Source: Adineta ricciae (Eukaryota; Rotifera; Eurotatoria; Adinetida; Adinetidae). Taken from it: a stretch of 64,000 nucleotides of DNA. The stretch lies in NCBI GenBank assembly GCA_905250025.1, contig CAJNOJ010000176.1:157693-221692 (forward strand). Direction: 5' to 3'. Below the pieces are notes generated by a model. That model searched no databases and had not been told where the DNA came from. It saw nothing but the letters and a program-made list of their open reading frames with translations. Position numbers and translations under genes: made by a program. Below are positions 33,794 through 47,200 of this stretch, one piece after another. The stretch's first letter is position 1. Each line of letters starts with the position of its first letter.

Positions 33794-35343
33794 AAAAACG
33801 CACCCAAATATTTTTATTTTGCTCATTTCTGAAATATACTTTGCTCTTTTTCTGTATAAATACTGATAATTCCTGAAAGCAAACGTACTTCTTCAAGTTT
33901 GAGTGGATGAAAACAAGGGTGAAAGTTCACATAAGAGTGAAGAAACCTCATATCACGTTAACATTGACAATCAAAACGCAAAGGCATTTTGTACATAAAA
34001 TCTTACCTTCTTATAGCGATCGTTTCGTCAATAATTTCTAAAAGAAAAGTTAATTTTAATTTGTTGGCTGATAATCCAAAATATACTTGATTTATCGTAC
34101 CTTGATTTTGATCATAGAAGAAAAAAGAAACTGTCATTTGATTCTGTCCCTATGACAAACAATGAATAAAATTCTTTTTTTTATTTTCTTGACAAATGAA
34201 ACGAGAACGATAACCTATTTCTTACGAAACATTTCAAAGGTTTGTGTATGCTGATATTCGATACAAACACACTTGGCAACCATCGATGCATCGAAATATT
34301 TATTCTCTTAAATCAACATATGAATAGACTCACTCGAATACTGTCTCCAATAGTTGCGATTCCTTCAAAAGAAAAAGAACAATTCAATACTTTTTCAGAT
34401 GAGTTTCTTTATTGTGTAAAAAATTTGCTTTCGGAATTTCTAAGCTATCGATAGGTAAATAAATCATTTCGGCTTTATTTCAACTCACTATAAACACGAC
34501 ACGTGTATCGATTGATGTTATGTCAATCAGCATAAAACTTATTATTTGAACTACACTGGTCAATTATGACCGTTTTATAGACACTTTGTATGCACGATTT
34601 ATATTGCGCGATGCATTATTATCATTCAAATTTCTATGAAGAACAGATTTTATTGTTTGGAAGTGCCAACTACGTATAAATAGCAATGTTGGAAACACAA
34701 CTGACAGTTGGTTTGGGATTATCTGCTTATATTCAATTTGATTCTTGGTTAGTTTCATGAATATTATGTAGAATTTATATCTTATAAAGTTGAAATTATA
34801 AATATCGAAGTGCTTTTCTGCGTTGCCGAATAAAACAGTTTTAAATTTAAGAACGGTTTGGTTAATTGTGTATCTTGGATGGAACAAATCGACTAAGAAT
34901 AAATCATACAACATGTAAATATAGACCAACAATGAATCGAACAAAACAAACGTCAGCACAGTGATTTCACTAAAATCAAGTCTTCTCAGCATCGAACAAG
35001 AAGAAGGATGTGAAATTTTATAGTCAGTTATACAACGAACAGAATGCGATAAAATAGTTGTTTCGTTAGTTTGTAGAAAAATTAGTCGAGTTCATAAATT
35101 CGTCCTATGTATTCATAGTCAAAATACTCCCCAGACAAAATAATCCTTTTCGATCAGTTAATTTGAAGAAGACTGAAGAATAATGCACTTGGATTATATT
35201 CGGTGGAGACTCTTTAATACTTCATAACAATCAACAAAATATTTTATTCGTGACTCTCTCGAAAAAGTGTGAAACCTGCAATAGTATTGTCATATAATCA
35301 CATCTTTTTGTACTTGTATTTGACTGCATCGCTTTTGTTTATG
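33794..35343. other. intergenic region
   Basis: About 1.5 kb, AT-rich. A minus-strand frame at 34564-34992 (142 codons, one strongly hydrophobic N-terminal segment ITVLTFVLFDSLLVYIYML) has no recognised family and is not called as a gene. Confidence 0.35.
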
Positions 35344-36331
35344 ACCAAGTATTTGTATTAGGGTGTAGGTGTGTGAGGATGAGGGTGGGATGTTTACCAA
35401 ATGAATCTTTTCATTTCTCAACTCTCGAATGTTTTCACAATCAATCGTGTGTTGATCTTCTTCATCAATATATAAATTATCCAAACATTTCCATTCCTCG
35501 TTCTATCACATCAAATCACTTTCCATCAAACACAACTATTCATGAATTGATAACATATGCATTTACTGAACAATGGAAAACACAAACGAACTATTCAAAA
35601 TACTATCATCAATGTTTACCCTCATCATGTTCATACACCTACACTGAAAAATTCAATATCTTGTACATCATGACACTTTTTCTTAGTCTTCAAGGTGGTT
35701 TAACGTTAGTTCTGGGATGGATCTGTCCAAAACTGATTCTAACTGTAGTGAAAATGTCTGAATATTATCGTAGAAAACACAGAATATCAATCCATCCGAT
35801 GCATTCACTTTCAATCACATCAGATCGTCTCGAATGCATTGCTGATCTTCAAACATCCAAGTGACTCGAGAAGAAGTTAACTTTTGATGTGTTAAGCTTG
35901 AATTTATTCTATTTAGACGAACAACTGTTTCATCAACTTGGCGTTATTCGAAACTAATCTTGTTAGTTGTTTCATTGATATTACTGTTGATCAGTATTGT
36001 GATATTTTCCGTTTATTATGCGAGAAAAGGTAGAAGAATTCAGTTTTTTGATAATTATGCAGAAATATTGTCTTGAATAATTTCATTGATGGATGAAACA
36101 CTAGGTCGAGACGAAAGTACAACGACGCCCACATCTTCGACTGTAACAAGTGAGATTTCTTTCGTATAAAATAGAGTCTATGTTGCCTGCATCTCTACAA
36201 TTTGCTGCTTGTTATGATGTCTTCATGTATAAAATATTTGTTCATATATTTTCTCCTCCCTCTGTCAATGTACAGAGAACGATCTAATAAATCTTATACA
36301 ACTTTATGCAAAAGACGACGAAGATTTTTAA
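35344..36331 (+). CDS. bdelloid-type membrane protein, 3' portion
   Basis: The first recognisable exon reads CLPNESFHFSTLECFHNQSC then PNTTIHELITYAFTEQW-like sequence, a CLPSSCSYTYTEKF cysteine motif and a membrane segment (LYIMTLFLSLQGGLTLVLGW). It splices at 35859 (..LQTS to KRTTVSSTWRY) into a second membrane segment KLILLVVSLILLLISIVIF, then two short exons and a C-terminus ending YAKDDEDF (TAA 36329-36331). Similar Cys-containing two-membrane-segment proteins form, as I recall, a large uncharacterised family in bdelloids. No 5' exons or start are found upstream, so the gene is either truncated or its start was missed. Function unknown. Confidence 0.6.
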
Positions 36332-36616
36332 TTGAATCTAAGTACATTTCGGTTATTCAGTATCTAAATGAATAATTAGTTCAACATATCAAGTGCAACT
36401 ACGATGAACAATGCGCTCTCTTTTATCAAACTAATATAAGTTTGTGAAGTATTTTTTGATCATCAAAAATAAAGTCTATTTGAACGAGAGATATTCTTTA
36501 ATTTATTATTACTTATTAAAAGAAATAAAATATTATTTCACTAATATCTCTTAGTCAATCATAATTGTTAGATTGATTTGTGATATGGATCCCCTACGAA
36601 TCGTTACCCTCAACAT
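36332..36616. other. convergent intergenic spacer
   Basis: Short AT-rich stretch between the membrane protein and the receptor gene, which face each other. Nothing recognised. Confidence 0.35.
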
Positions 36617-37597
36617 TTATCGTCGAAGTATGTTAGTTCGAACGAGTCGTCTCAACTCTCGTCGAAATATTTCGGACGATAAAGCAAAATTAATAAATGT
36701 CAATGAAAATCCGAGATAGATCAGAACATAAGTCATATTACTAACAAATACCTCGATAGTTGCATGTAATGTTGATTTCACGATGTACATAGTCGATGAT
36801 TGATAAAGAAGAAAACATGGATTTGGAAAATTAAAAATTACAAAAATTATAATTTGATTTGCCAACATTTTATAAAGTTGAGCGTCTTTTCTTGACAGTT
36901 TATTATTCTCACATGATCGATCATTGTTTCTTTCAGTGGCTGGGACAACCCGTCGTTTAGTTTCATGAATATTTCGAACGGTCAATAAACCAAATATCAA
37001 CATTAATAAGATGGGAAGAAGCCCACTATCAATCGAAATGTAAATACTAAAATATGTTGCATATGCTCCGTTTTGATAACGACAAACTTGGTCTTCTATT
37101 CGATAAAAAATAAAAACTTGAATGTATATGATACACCAGAAGATCACCATGCTGATAATGATACGATATGCAACTTTCGATGAACTCCATTGCCGTCGAC
37201 GAGCGTTCCGACTACTGGCAAAATAACGATCAATTGATGCCATAATGATATTATAACGAGAATTCGCGGTACAGATGTAAAAAAGATAATAGCGAAGTTT
37301 ACAAAACCAAAGCAGATTATTGGCAATGTTTACGTTGTAACCATATTGAAGCATTCGAATGAACAGGGCAAAATTATAAGTGAAAAATTGGGCGAAACTA
37401 GATGCGAGAAAGTACATCGCGCATGGACTCTTACAAAATGCTGGCTGATAAAAAACAATACAAGTTAAAATCGCTCCAATATTGCCCATCAACCAAATTA
37501 AAGCCATAACATACTGTGAAATGATTGTGTTTACAAAATTTATTAGATTTATTAAATAAATCTCATTTTTATCGATAATAATGCCAGAATTATTCAT
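36617..37597 (-). CDS. orphan rhodopsin-like 7-TM receptor
   Basis: A single-exon gene of 326 residues. Seven hydrophobic segments can be placed; TM1 is IISQYVMALIWLMGNIGAIL with a conserved-type G-N pair. TM3 ends MASIDRYFASS, a DRY-type motif for G-protein coupling. A Cys before TM3 (FCKLRYYLF) and one in the second extracellular loop (DQVCRYQNG) could form the usual disulfide. The third intracellular loop is basic and Asn-rich. The C-terminal tail is short. The intronless structure and lack of close similarity to named ligand classes fit the large chemoreceptor-like sets of bdelloids. Ligand unknown. Confidence 0.8.
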   Translation of the reverse strand: MNNSGIIIDKNEIYLINLINFVNTIISQYVMALIWLMGNIGAILTCIVFYQPAFCKSPCAMYFLASSFAQFFTYNFALFIRMLQYGYNVNIANNLLWFCKLRYYLFYICTANSRYNIIMASIDRYFASSRNARRRQWSSSKVAYRIIISMVIFWCIIYIQVFIFYRIEDQVCRYQNGAYATYFSIYISIDSGLLPILLMLIFGLLTVRNIHETKRRVVPATERNNDRSCENNKLSRKDAQLYKMLANQIIIFVIFNFPNPCFLLYQSSTMYIVKSTLHATIEVFVSNMTYVLIYLGFSLTFINFALSSEIFRRELRRLVRTNILRR

Positions 37598-40484
37598 TGT
37601 TTTTCGATTGGGTTTTTAAAAAAATCTGAAATTTCAAATCAAAACTCTGTACTTACTGAATAAAGTAGACTGAAGTGTCGTATATTGATTATTAATACCT
37701 TCCTTAGCTCATCAACCAATGCTGGTAGTCAGATGATTACACATTTTGTGACGTGTCTGTATCTTATATATGGTTTTTACTGGTCATCCACAAAAATATC
37801 GGATAGTGAATGTTTCGTTGATGACATTATGTTCCTATGAATAGATTTACAGGAGCGAAAATGAAATCATAGGAAGATACATGTTGAACTCGACGATATA
37901 GGTTTACTATTATTGGGTCACGTCAAGAATTTTGAAGAAGAAACGATTACATCAAGCGTCATTAAAAAGAATTCTTCTGATGTAAAAATAATTAGGAATT
38001 AGTTGAAATTTGTTTCCGATTTCTGTATACTCCTCGATGGCAATGATCAAGTATGAAGGTACAAACTGACGAACGTTTTGATTAACGTACTTCAACCAAC
38101 TCAAAATATAATAGTCTCTAAAATAGAAGTCTATGAAAATAATATCCAATTATCTCATCGAAGACGAAAGTAGTTAAGATGCGACTTATGCGCAGATAAA
38201 CTGGTTAATTGAATTATGCTGCCATTAACATCTTACAATGTATCGAGTAAATCAGTCAGGGATCATCTCTCATAAGGAAAATTTTTAATTGAAAACGTCG
38301 CTTGGAAAATACAAATGCGCTAAAGATGTACTTTGAAAACCTATATAATGTTTAAAACGTTCTGCTTATGAACGATAAAATTCTACTCTCCGTCCCTAAG
38401 ACGCTTTTCGGCGAAGTTTGGATCTTATGGCTAATCAAATGTCATCTTTCCCCAAAAGTTCAATTGCTTCGGAATGTATTTTGAGCACGAAATAAGAGCT
38501 GATATTGGTACATTGGAAAGCGGATAGAATTCATTATGTTACTCGACGGCTTGATAAAGTAAAACTTTCTTCATTAGACTATTCACAAAAACTACTATAA
38601 TTTCATAATAAACTGCAGCTAGAGACGTTTTAGTAGATGCAGTTGTGTTTTTTTAGAAATAAATTAATACCACAAAAGTTTTTGAGGACTAAACAAGCCA
38701 TGCGCCAAATAGATTTTAATCCCTGAAAACAAACTGAGAAGATTCTACTTTGAAGAGTTGTGAAGTAGAAAAGATTCTTTTTTATCACTCAAATTCGATT
38801 AAAGAAAATCTGTTGATCAAAAACATTGCAGTAGTGACTTTCACCTACTTTTTGGTAAGTTAAAAATGTATCATGTGAGCAAAATGAAATTCTGTATCGA
38901 TGATTCTAATAATATCTCATGCATATTCATTCATCTGTTCTTATATAACATCACAGATTTTTACCAGAACTCCGAAGAATCTTGTGACGTGTATTTCTTT
39001 AATTTTCAATTGAAGCTAAGTACGCAAAATAGAATAAAAGATTAGTCTCAAACAATGATGTCTAAATATTTGACATCGCCATCAATAGAGAACGTTTGTT
39101 TTTATGTATTGAATAATTATAGTAACAAATACGACAATGATGTTTATATTATATTTTCTGATTATTTATTAGCTATGTTCTTATAGAAGAAATCTTCTTA
39201 TTATAATCATTTTGACCTGCGGAGGCCGAATATTAAATTCACAAATTTCATTTTATTTTTATCTACTGAGAAATGATCGGAGACTTTTATCATTATTATA
39301 ATAACATAATCATCAAACGATCTTTTTTGTATGTACTTTTCATACTAACAAAGCAAAGCTGTTTTTACATTACAGTGCTATCTGCTGAACCATCAAAGAC
39401 TTCGAATGTATTTTCGATTTGTTTGGTTTTTTCTTCGCGTTAATGATTGAGAAAGAGACAACTGTATCATTGACTACAGACTTCTCCTGCGAACTGCACA
39501 ACGATTTTTCGCAGACATTTTTGTAGTTCTTTTCTAATCGTAACATAACAAAAAGCAGTTAAGACTTCACCGTCTGCAAGGATACTGATTTCAATATATC
39601 AAAGTGTGCTGAAAATCGACTGACACTTTAAGTTTTAAAAGTAAAGTTGTAAAGTATCTTTACTTCGACTTTTAAACTCAAAGCTAACGCACTGCTTCTG
39701 AGAGAGATTCTAGAAGCAACTTTTTCTGCTCGTTTCATATATTTTTGGTTTATTTTAATACAAAAATGTGTTTAGAAACGGTATCCGTTGAAGTCAAATT
39801 GTATGACGTAAAATTCGGTGAGTGTTTATCAGTAGGATAAACACACGATCATAATAAATTGAGCGTTTGTGTCTTGTGAATAAATTAATAACATCCTTTT
39901 TCAAAAGTTCTCAAAATAATTTTGAAAATCAGTTTCTGCTACTAATCATAGTAAGGAAGACTTTTTTGTTAACTGATCACCGTCAACACTAAACATAAAT
40001 ATCAATGGTTTGACAAATAACATTCGTAAAGTAGAACAATCAGGCTAATATGTTCTATATTTCAAAATAGATAACTCATTTAGTTTATCTTTTCGTGTCT
40101 AAAAACAAATATGTAGGTAAAGAAGAACAAATTGACGTAAGATAGGTGAGAATATATAATTCATTTACATTGTCAAGTAAAAATATTTCCCTATCAATGG
40201 AAATATGAAAATAATATTGAATGACTTTTTCAAAACTTTCAAAATTTAGCGATATCTTGTTAGTATATGTATTTAAAACAATATAGTAAACAGCGAAACA
40301 TTTGTTGTCATTCAAAGAAAAAAATACAAAGTAAATTTACATTATACCGTGAACTTATTTAGTTCTCCGTGTAACAGATAGGCATATAAAATATTCATAC
40401 TAAAAATAACATTACTTATCTTTCATTATCCGTTCGCGACCAGTATATATATGTATTAATTTCTTTGCAAATAATACGAGAAAT
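37598..40484. other. gene-poor AT-rich region
   Basis: Nearly 2.9 kb without a supported gene, RNA gene or clear repeat. Minus-strand frames at 37952-38149 and 40085-40315 are short and unrecognised. Confidence 0.4.
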
Positions 40485-42835
40485 ATGCACAATTTTCAAA
40501 TATGTGGTAAGTACGATGCTAAAAGACCACAGACTGTGTCAATAATTTTGATTATTCTCTGTGGTTTAAATAGTTTTTACGGGAATTTTGGCTTCCCTGA
40601 TAACTTTTACTATTGCTGCACCAAGAAATTTCAAAAACATAAATATTGATATAACCGGACGATCCAGTAAGATTGCAAACAATATTTATCGTTTTTATTA
40701 CATATATATTTTAAAAACTCTCTCTTGTCTAAGAATCGAACTGTCGCACGCCATATGGTCCATCGAGTAGATATTCAACTGGTCCATATCCTGTCTTCGT
40801 TACATCAGGCGACTTTAATAATGACAAAAGACTTGATGTAGTAGCAGCCAATTATCATGACAATACTGTAAGTGTGTTATTGGGTGATAGAAATCAAACG
40901 TTTCAGAATCAATCCGTGTATGCGACTGGTATTGGTCCAGTATCTATTGCAGCTGGTGATTTTGATAGTGATGGTAAGCTGGATCTAGCAGTGGTCAATA
41001 TCGATGACAACAGTTTAAGTGTACTACTCGGTAATGGAGATGGAACGTTTCAAAATCAAATTACTTATTCAACTGGTAATCTGCCAAATTCTCTTGCAGT
41101 TGGTGATTTTAATAAAGATAGCAAACTTGACTTGGCAGTTGTTAATCACCGAGATAATAACATCATTATATTCATAGGTAATGGAGACGGTACTTTTCAG
41201 CGTTCATCAATATGTCCAACTAGTAATCTTCCAATATTTATCTTAGCTATTGATTTAACTAATGACAGAAAACTAGATCTAGTGGTTGCAAACTATTATG
41301 ACACGACAATAGGTGTTCTACTTGGAAATGGTGATGGAACATTTCAAAATCAAATGATCTATCCTACTGACCGTGGTCCATCGTCTATCGTAGCAGGCGA
41401 TTTTAATAATGATAAAAAACTGGACCTCGCAGTGGTTAATAATGCTGACGACTCTATGAGTGTACTGTTAGGTATTGGTAATGGAACCTTTCGAAATCAG
41501 AATAAATTTTCGGTTGGCAGTAGTCCGTTATCTATTACAATAGGTGACTTCAATAAAGACACAAAATTAGATGTAGCGATCAGCAATTTTGGAAGTCATA
41601 TTCAACTTATGGATAATGCAAATACTGCCAGTGTGTTACTTGGAAATGGAGATGGTACCTTTCAAAATCGAACTATTTATCCTACAGGTAGGGCTCCATC
41701 ATGCATTATAGCGGGTGATTTCACTCAAGATATGAATTTGGATCTCGTAATAAGCAATATGCTTGACAATGATACAAACTTCCTACGTGGTAATGGTGAT
41801 GGAACGTTTCTAAATCAAAAACAATACGCAACTGGCAATGGTCCAATGTCTATCACAACAGGCGATTTCAATAATGACACAAAATTGGATCTAGCAATAG
41901 CTAATCAAATAGATGCAAGTGCTAGTATACTACTTGGTAATGGAGATGGAAGTTTTCAGAAGCAAAGTAACTATTCTACTGACAAGGGCGCATCGTCTAT
42001 CTCAGTAGGTGATTTCAATAATGACAAAATCTTAGATTTAGCCGTAGCTAATAGTGGTGATAACAGTGTTAGTATACTAATTGGTAATGGAGATGGAACA
42101 TTTCAGAAACAAAAAGTGTATTCAACTGGAAAGAATCCAAGCGCTGTAGTCGTAGCTGATTTCAATCACGATTCAAAACTTGATTTAGCAGTAACAAATT
42201 ACAATGACTTTAGTATTAGTATATTAATAGGAAATGGAAATGGAACTTTTCGGCGTCAAATTCCATACTCGGTTGGAGACTATCCAAGTTCTGTTACAAC
42301 AGGTGATTTTAATAATGATAATAATGTCGATTTAGCCGTACCCAATTATTCTTCCGACACTATAAGCGTGCTGCTTGGGAATGGAGATGGAACATTCCAG
42401 AATCGTACCACGTATCCATCTGGAAGTTCTCCATTATTCATTACAGCAATGGATTTCAATAATGATACTAAACTAGATTTAGTAGTGAATAATCAAGGGG
42501 AGGATAGCATTAGTATACTATTAGGCAACGGAGATGGTACTTTTCAGCCCAGAAAATCGTATATAAGTGGTCCTTATTCATATTCGTTTTTTCCAGCTGA
42601 TTTCAATAACGATAATAAACTTGATGTAGCAGTAATAAACTTTTTAGACAACACTATCAGTGTATTACTTGGTAATGGAGATGGAACTTTGCAACAACGT
42701 ATCATCTATTCCGTTCAAGGATTTCCCATCTCTGTAACAGCAGGAACTTTCACAAATGATAACACCAAGATCGATCTTGTACTGGCCGATCTTGCAAATA
42801 ATAATGTTGCTATACTTTTGAATACATGCTCGTAA
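40485..42835 (+). CDS. FG-GAP/VCBS repeat protein (14 repeats)
   Basis: Three exons, 40485-40506, 40574-40666 and 40734-42835, keep one frame and give 738 residues. The N-terminus MHNFQICVFTGILASLITFT forms a signal peptide or anchor. From about residue 60 to the end there are 14 tandem units of about 46 residues with consensus GDFNNDxKLDLAVxN..DN.. SVSVLLGNGDGTFQ. The D-x-N-x-D loops in each unit are Ca2+-binding, and the units resemble FG-GAP/VCBS blades of integrin-like beta-propellers; 14 would make two seven-bladed propellers. Unit 4 (IDLTNDRKLDLV) and unit 14 (GTFTNDNTKIDLV) are the most diverged. It is likely extracellular or surface-bound. This repeat style is common in bacteria and expanded in bdelloids; the introns show it is settled in a eukaryotic genome. 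Confidence 0.88.
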
Positions 42836-44297
42836 TTCTTTCATTTAGTTATAAATAAAATACAAAGTCTTTGAAAACAAAATGTTTTGTTCATTTTTTT
42901 TGTTTAATGGTGAAACACAATGGAAGGTAAAAAGACGAATCAATTTTCTAGTTTGCTCTTATGATTGCGAACAGAGATTGGATGAGTACAAGTTCCGCAA
43001 GTATAAGTTAAGATATTTGTACTATAAGAATAATAGTTTGGACTTTGATTTAAGTGTAAATATCTAACCACATCCATCCTCACCCTCAACTAAAACACTA
43101 AAGTATATTCGTACCAAATGCTAATATATCAGTATTTTTATTTTCAAATAGTTAGCATACATCTGGATTTAAAGATACTGTATAATAATATAAACCACTT
43201 ACGTAGATCACTAAATGCTGTTTGTGTTTATGTAACTTTTTCGTTGAATTGTGTTACTATTTTAACGTAATACATAATCATTGTAATGAAAATTACTGTA
43301 TATAAATCTTTTTAGTCTTTATTAACTGAAGTGTGAATTTTCAATGATCATAGCTACGAGTAACAGTTAACAAGCATAGGTATAGAGAAAAACGAGATCC
43401 TCAAAACGCTATATACCTAATACATAATAAACCTTAACGTTTTTCTGTTTCTCTCTAGTTTATATATGTCTTCATAAATAGCTATTACATGGGTATACGA
43501 TTTTCGTTGTTGTCTATAGCCAAGATAGGATGTATGTTTCAGGTTGTGCAGACTTTACAAAAAAGTGAGACTTCCATTATAAATGCACAGTTTCTGCCAT
43601 AAAGAGTGATTGAACACATTTAAACAATATAACAATCAATATGCATTTGTTCTTTCGTTAATGTACTTCCGCTACACAACGACTAAATATAATGTTGGCA
43701 TAGTTTGACAAGCACAAGCGCATACACATCAGATAATATTATAAAAGACTTGGTAAATATAAATTTGAATTTGAACTGAACTGCTCTAACTCAATACCGT
43801 TCAATGACTTTTCTCAATGACAATGTCAATACCACTCAACTTAATAGTGACATATTTCATATGATCTTTCCTCCCTTTTTTCCACATCTAAAGTCACAAT
43901 TATTTCACACTACAAGCAATCAAGTCTAAAAATCACTATTTCTTAAATAAATAATAATAATCATCATCATCATCATTCACAGTTACTCTTTTCTTTATTT
44001 TTTGCGTGTCTACAAATCTTGATTTACTTTTTTCTTCTCTCGACTTGACGAAGAATTCCACTCACTCATTCTTTTCTCGTATTTCTCTTTTCAATCGTTT
44101 TCATCCTCACAACCATCAACAACATGCTTGTTCACCTTCTCAACCATCCGTGTTGATGTGTTGTTGTTGTTGTTATTTTCGATTGCACAAAAACATCATC
44201 CTCTGTTGAAGTTTTTTTCATTTTGCTTTTGGTCTGATTTTGTTCGTCTGTTACCTTTCATCACATTGAGTTGATCCGTGTTTGACAGATCTGAACA
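42836..44297. other. intergenic region and 5' flank of WD40 copy B
   Basis: No gene is seen from 42836 to about 43880. From about 43885 to the ATG at 44298 the sequence is nearly identical to 26175-26581, with small indels in a TCA/TAA microsatellite, marking the left part of the WD40 duplication. Confidence 0.55.
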
Positions 44298-47200
44298 ATG
44301 ATCTACAATCGTGAAAATAATGAGTGGATTCAACGACCATCATCTGCACAAGGTAATCTTCAGAGTCATCCATGTTTTCAGTCCAGTCTTCTCGATGATG
44401 GACACGCACCCGGAAGTGTCGAAGTGTGGAAAAAGTCTTCATCTTCCCATCGACCACAACTTCGAATGACAAATGTCGATCGAGATGCAGAAGATTATGA
44501 TCAGAATCTCGAAGCCAAAGCCTATTTTCAATCTGTGAGTCAACCTCCTCTTCTTCTTCTTTCTCACGTGAATAACATTTGATCGGCTAGTTCAAACATC
44601 TGAGACGACTGACGNGATGATGGACACGCACCCGGAAGTGTCGAAGTGTGGAAAAAGTCTTCATCTTCCCATCGACCACAACTTCGAATGACAAATGTCG
44701 ATCGAGATGCAGAAGATTATGATCAGAATCTCGAAGCCAAAGCCTATTTTCAATCTGTAAGTCAACCTCCTCTTCTTTCTCAGATAAATAACATTTCATC
44801 GCCTAGTTCAAACATCTGAGACGACTGACGATCTCTAATCCAAACAACATCCAACAGTATGAGGTAATCTTGCTGAAAAGAGCGAAGAGTTATGCACTGG
44901 TTGGTCTCAAAGGAGAAGTAAGATAAATGATCTGTGACGATGTTGACTTATGTAATTTGTGTGATAGTTGAAATCAAATGAAGAAGAAGTAGAAGTAGAA
45001 GTAAGAAGAGATGTGTGAGAGTGATGAATGATGTAGTGTTATTTGTTGATAGCATGGCAGAACTTCACCAACAAAGAAGACAAACAAAGTAAGTGAAAGG
45101 TGTTGGTGTACACGAAGATGTTGAATGTGTGTCTTTTATTGATTTAGAACAAAGATATTGACGAACAAGATGATCTACAAGTACAATCTCAAAGATCATA
45201 AAGTGAAAGAACACTTTCGATGTGTTGTAGATCGAAGAAAGACTCGATATCAACACACTCGAAGCAATCAAAAGTGCGTTCATGCAAGACTTGTCAGAAT
45301 CGAAATCAGGATGGATGAAGAATGTTCATGTTGATGCATCTGGACAAATGACATTGCAAGACTTCACTCGAGTTCTCAAACGATATGTTGGACGACGTCG
45401 AGGAGTAGGTGTCATTACATCCTCCTTTATTACCTTTCCTTCGTTCTCTCTTCATAATAGATCGATGAACAAATCGAGAATCTGTTCAACAAGATCGATT
45501 ATAATGCTGAAGAGTTGATTTCGTGGGATGAGCTGTGCACATATCTACAACTGAACTTTGATGAGAAATCAGATGCTGAACAACGTGCAAAAGAAGTGTC
45601 ATTCATCATTCCAGCAAAGATCCATAAAACACCACATCGACATCCATGTTCGACTATCGCTCTCTCAGCTGATCATCAATATTTGGCATTGGGAAGTGTG
45701 AGTATCTGTAACTATCACTATTCTTTGTTATCGAATCGATGCGAATAGGATGGAACGATCTCAGTTTGGACAACAAATGGTGAACCGAGAACGACAAAGT
45801 CGATTGCCGTGAGTAACTGAGAGAAACACGAAGAGAAGAGGACGAAACACATGTGCCGTTGTTTGTTGTAGTCAAGTGCAGGTATTTCTCAGACTTTGAC
45901 AGCAAGAGAACGACTCGAAAAGGTGAGATTATCTCTTCTTCTCTTCCACCACCTTCAAGATTAGAATGATGAAATTGTAGAGAAAAGATCAACAAACTCG
46001 ATCTCAACCGAAATGGATCACTGATTGTCAAATCATTCCCGAGTTCAACAAAGTCGTTGTCAGTACCGGGTAACAATCTGTTATTCTTCTCTTCTTTCTA
46101 TAACATCGTCTCTTCTGTTCTCGTTGTTGGTTTGTAGAGATCGTGAACTTCAGTTTTGGGATCAAACATATTGTTTGAGTACGAATCGAGAAACAAAACC
46201 AAACGAACTTCCATGTACACAGATCTCTTCACTTGACAGTACACCCATCAAACTTAACTATGGGTAATCAGATCCATACAATCTCATTCCTCGGATGATG
46301 ATGATGTTGTTGTTTTGTAGAATTCCATCTACAGAAGAGTTGTTGCTTGTGTTTGGTGATACCGAAGGATGTGTCAATATTTTGATGTTTTTTGCTGCTC
46401 GAGAGATCCTTCGACTGTTGACGAATGCTGAGCGGAAGAAAGGTATTCCAACAATGGCATTTGATCGTTTTCTGGAGACATTCAAGTGTGATTATGTTCG
46501 ATGGCAAGTTCATCGAGAATGGATTGGTGAGTCGAGTGAGAGATGTAGATGAGTTTTTGATCCGTTGTGTGTGTTTGTTGCAGAGGGTGTGAGTTATGAT
46601 CCACGATTGAATCAGATCATTTCATGTTCGAATGATGCTCAAACAGCGGTAGTCATTGGTTGTATTCGAACAAGTCCAAGTGCAGAGATTCAGCTGACAG
46701 AAGGTGGTTTTTCTGAACTGAAGTCTCGTTCTGTGAAATCAGCCGATCCTAAGTCACGCAAACATCAAACAACAGCACTGACGGGTGAGTTTCGATGTTC
46801 TTGTGTATGTGTGATGATGTGATATGTAACGATGAATAGATATTACTGAAGAGAAGGCGACATCGACATCATCTCGTGTTCAATCAAAGCGTAGCTCGAC
46901 AGCATCTCATCATACTCCTTCATCTCAAGACCCTCATTCACGAAGACCAACTGCTAATGTGGCCGAGGGTAAAGCTGAGCCAGCAAATGCGACCACAGCA
47001 GTGACGGTGTCGGGCAGTGGTAGTGGAAGAGGAGGAGGAGGAGAAGGAGGATTAGGTGGAGTTCGTTCTCCAGCGATTGTTCGAACTCCTCAGACTCGAT
47101 GTGAAGCTGATGAAATAGTGTTCAAAGTGCAGAAAGGTGTTCGAACATTTGATCTGTGCACGGAAAAGAATGTTCTTGTGACTGGTGGAATGGATCGAAT

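Noticed and set aside
34564-34992. 142-codon minus-strand frame with a hydrophobic N-terminus
   Set aside because: No family recognised, no second membrane segment pattern, and no exon partners. Left uncalled; RNA evidence could revive it.
37952-38149. Short aromatic-rich minus-strand frame upstream of the receptor
   Set aside because: Only 65 codons, no motif that I can name, and no supporting neighbours.
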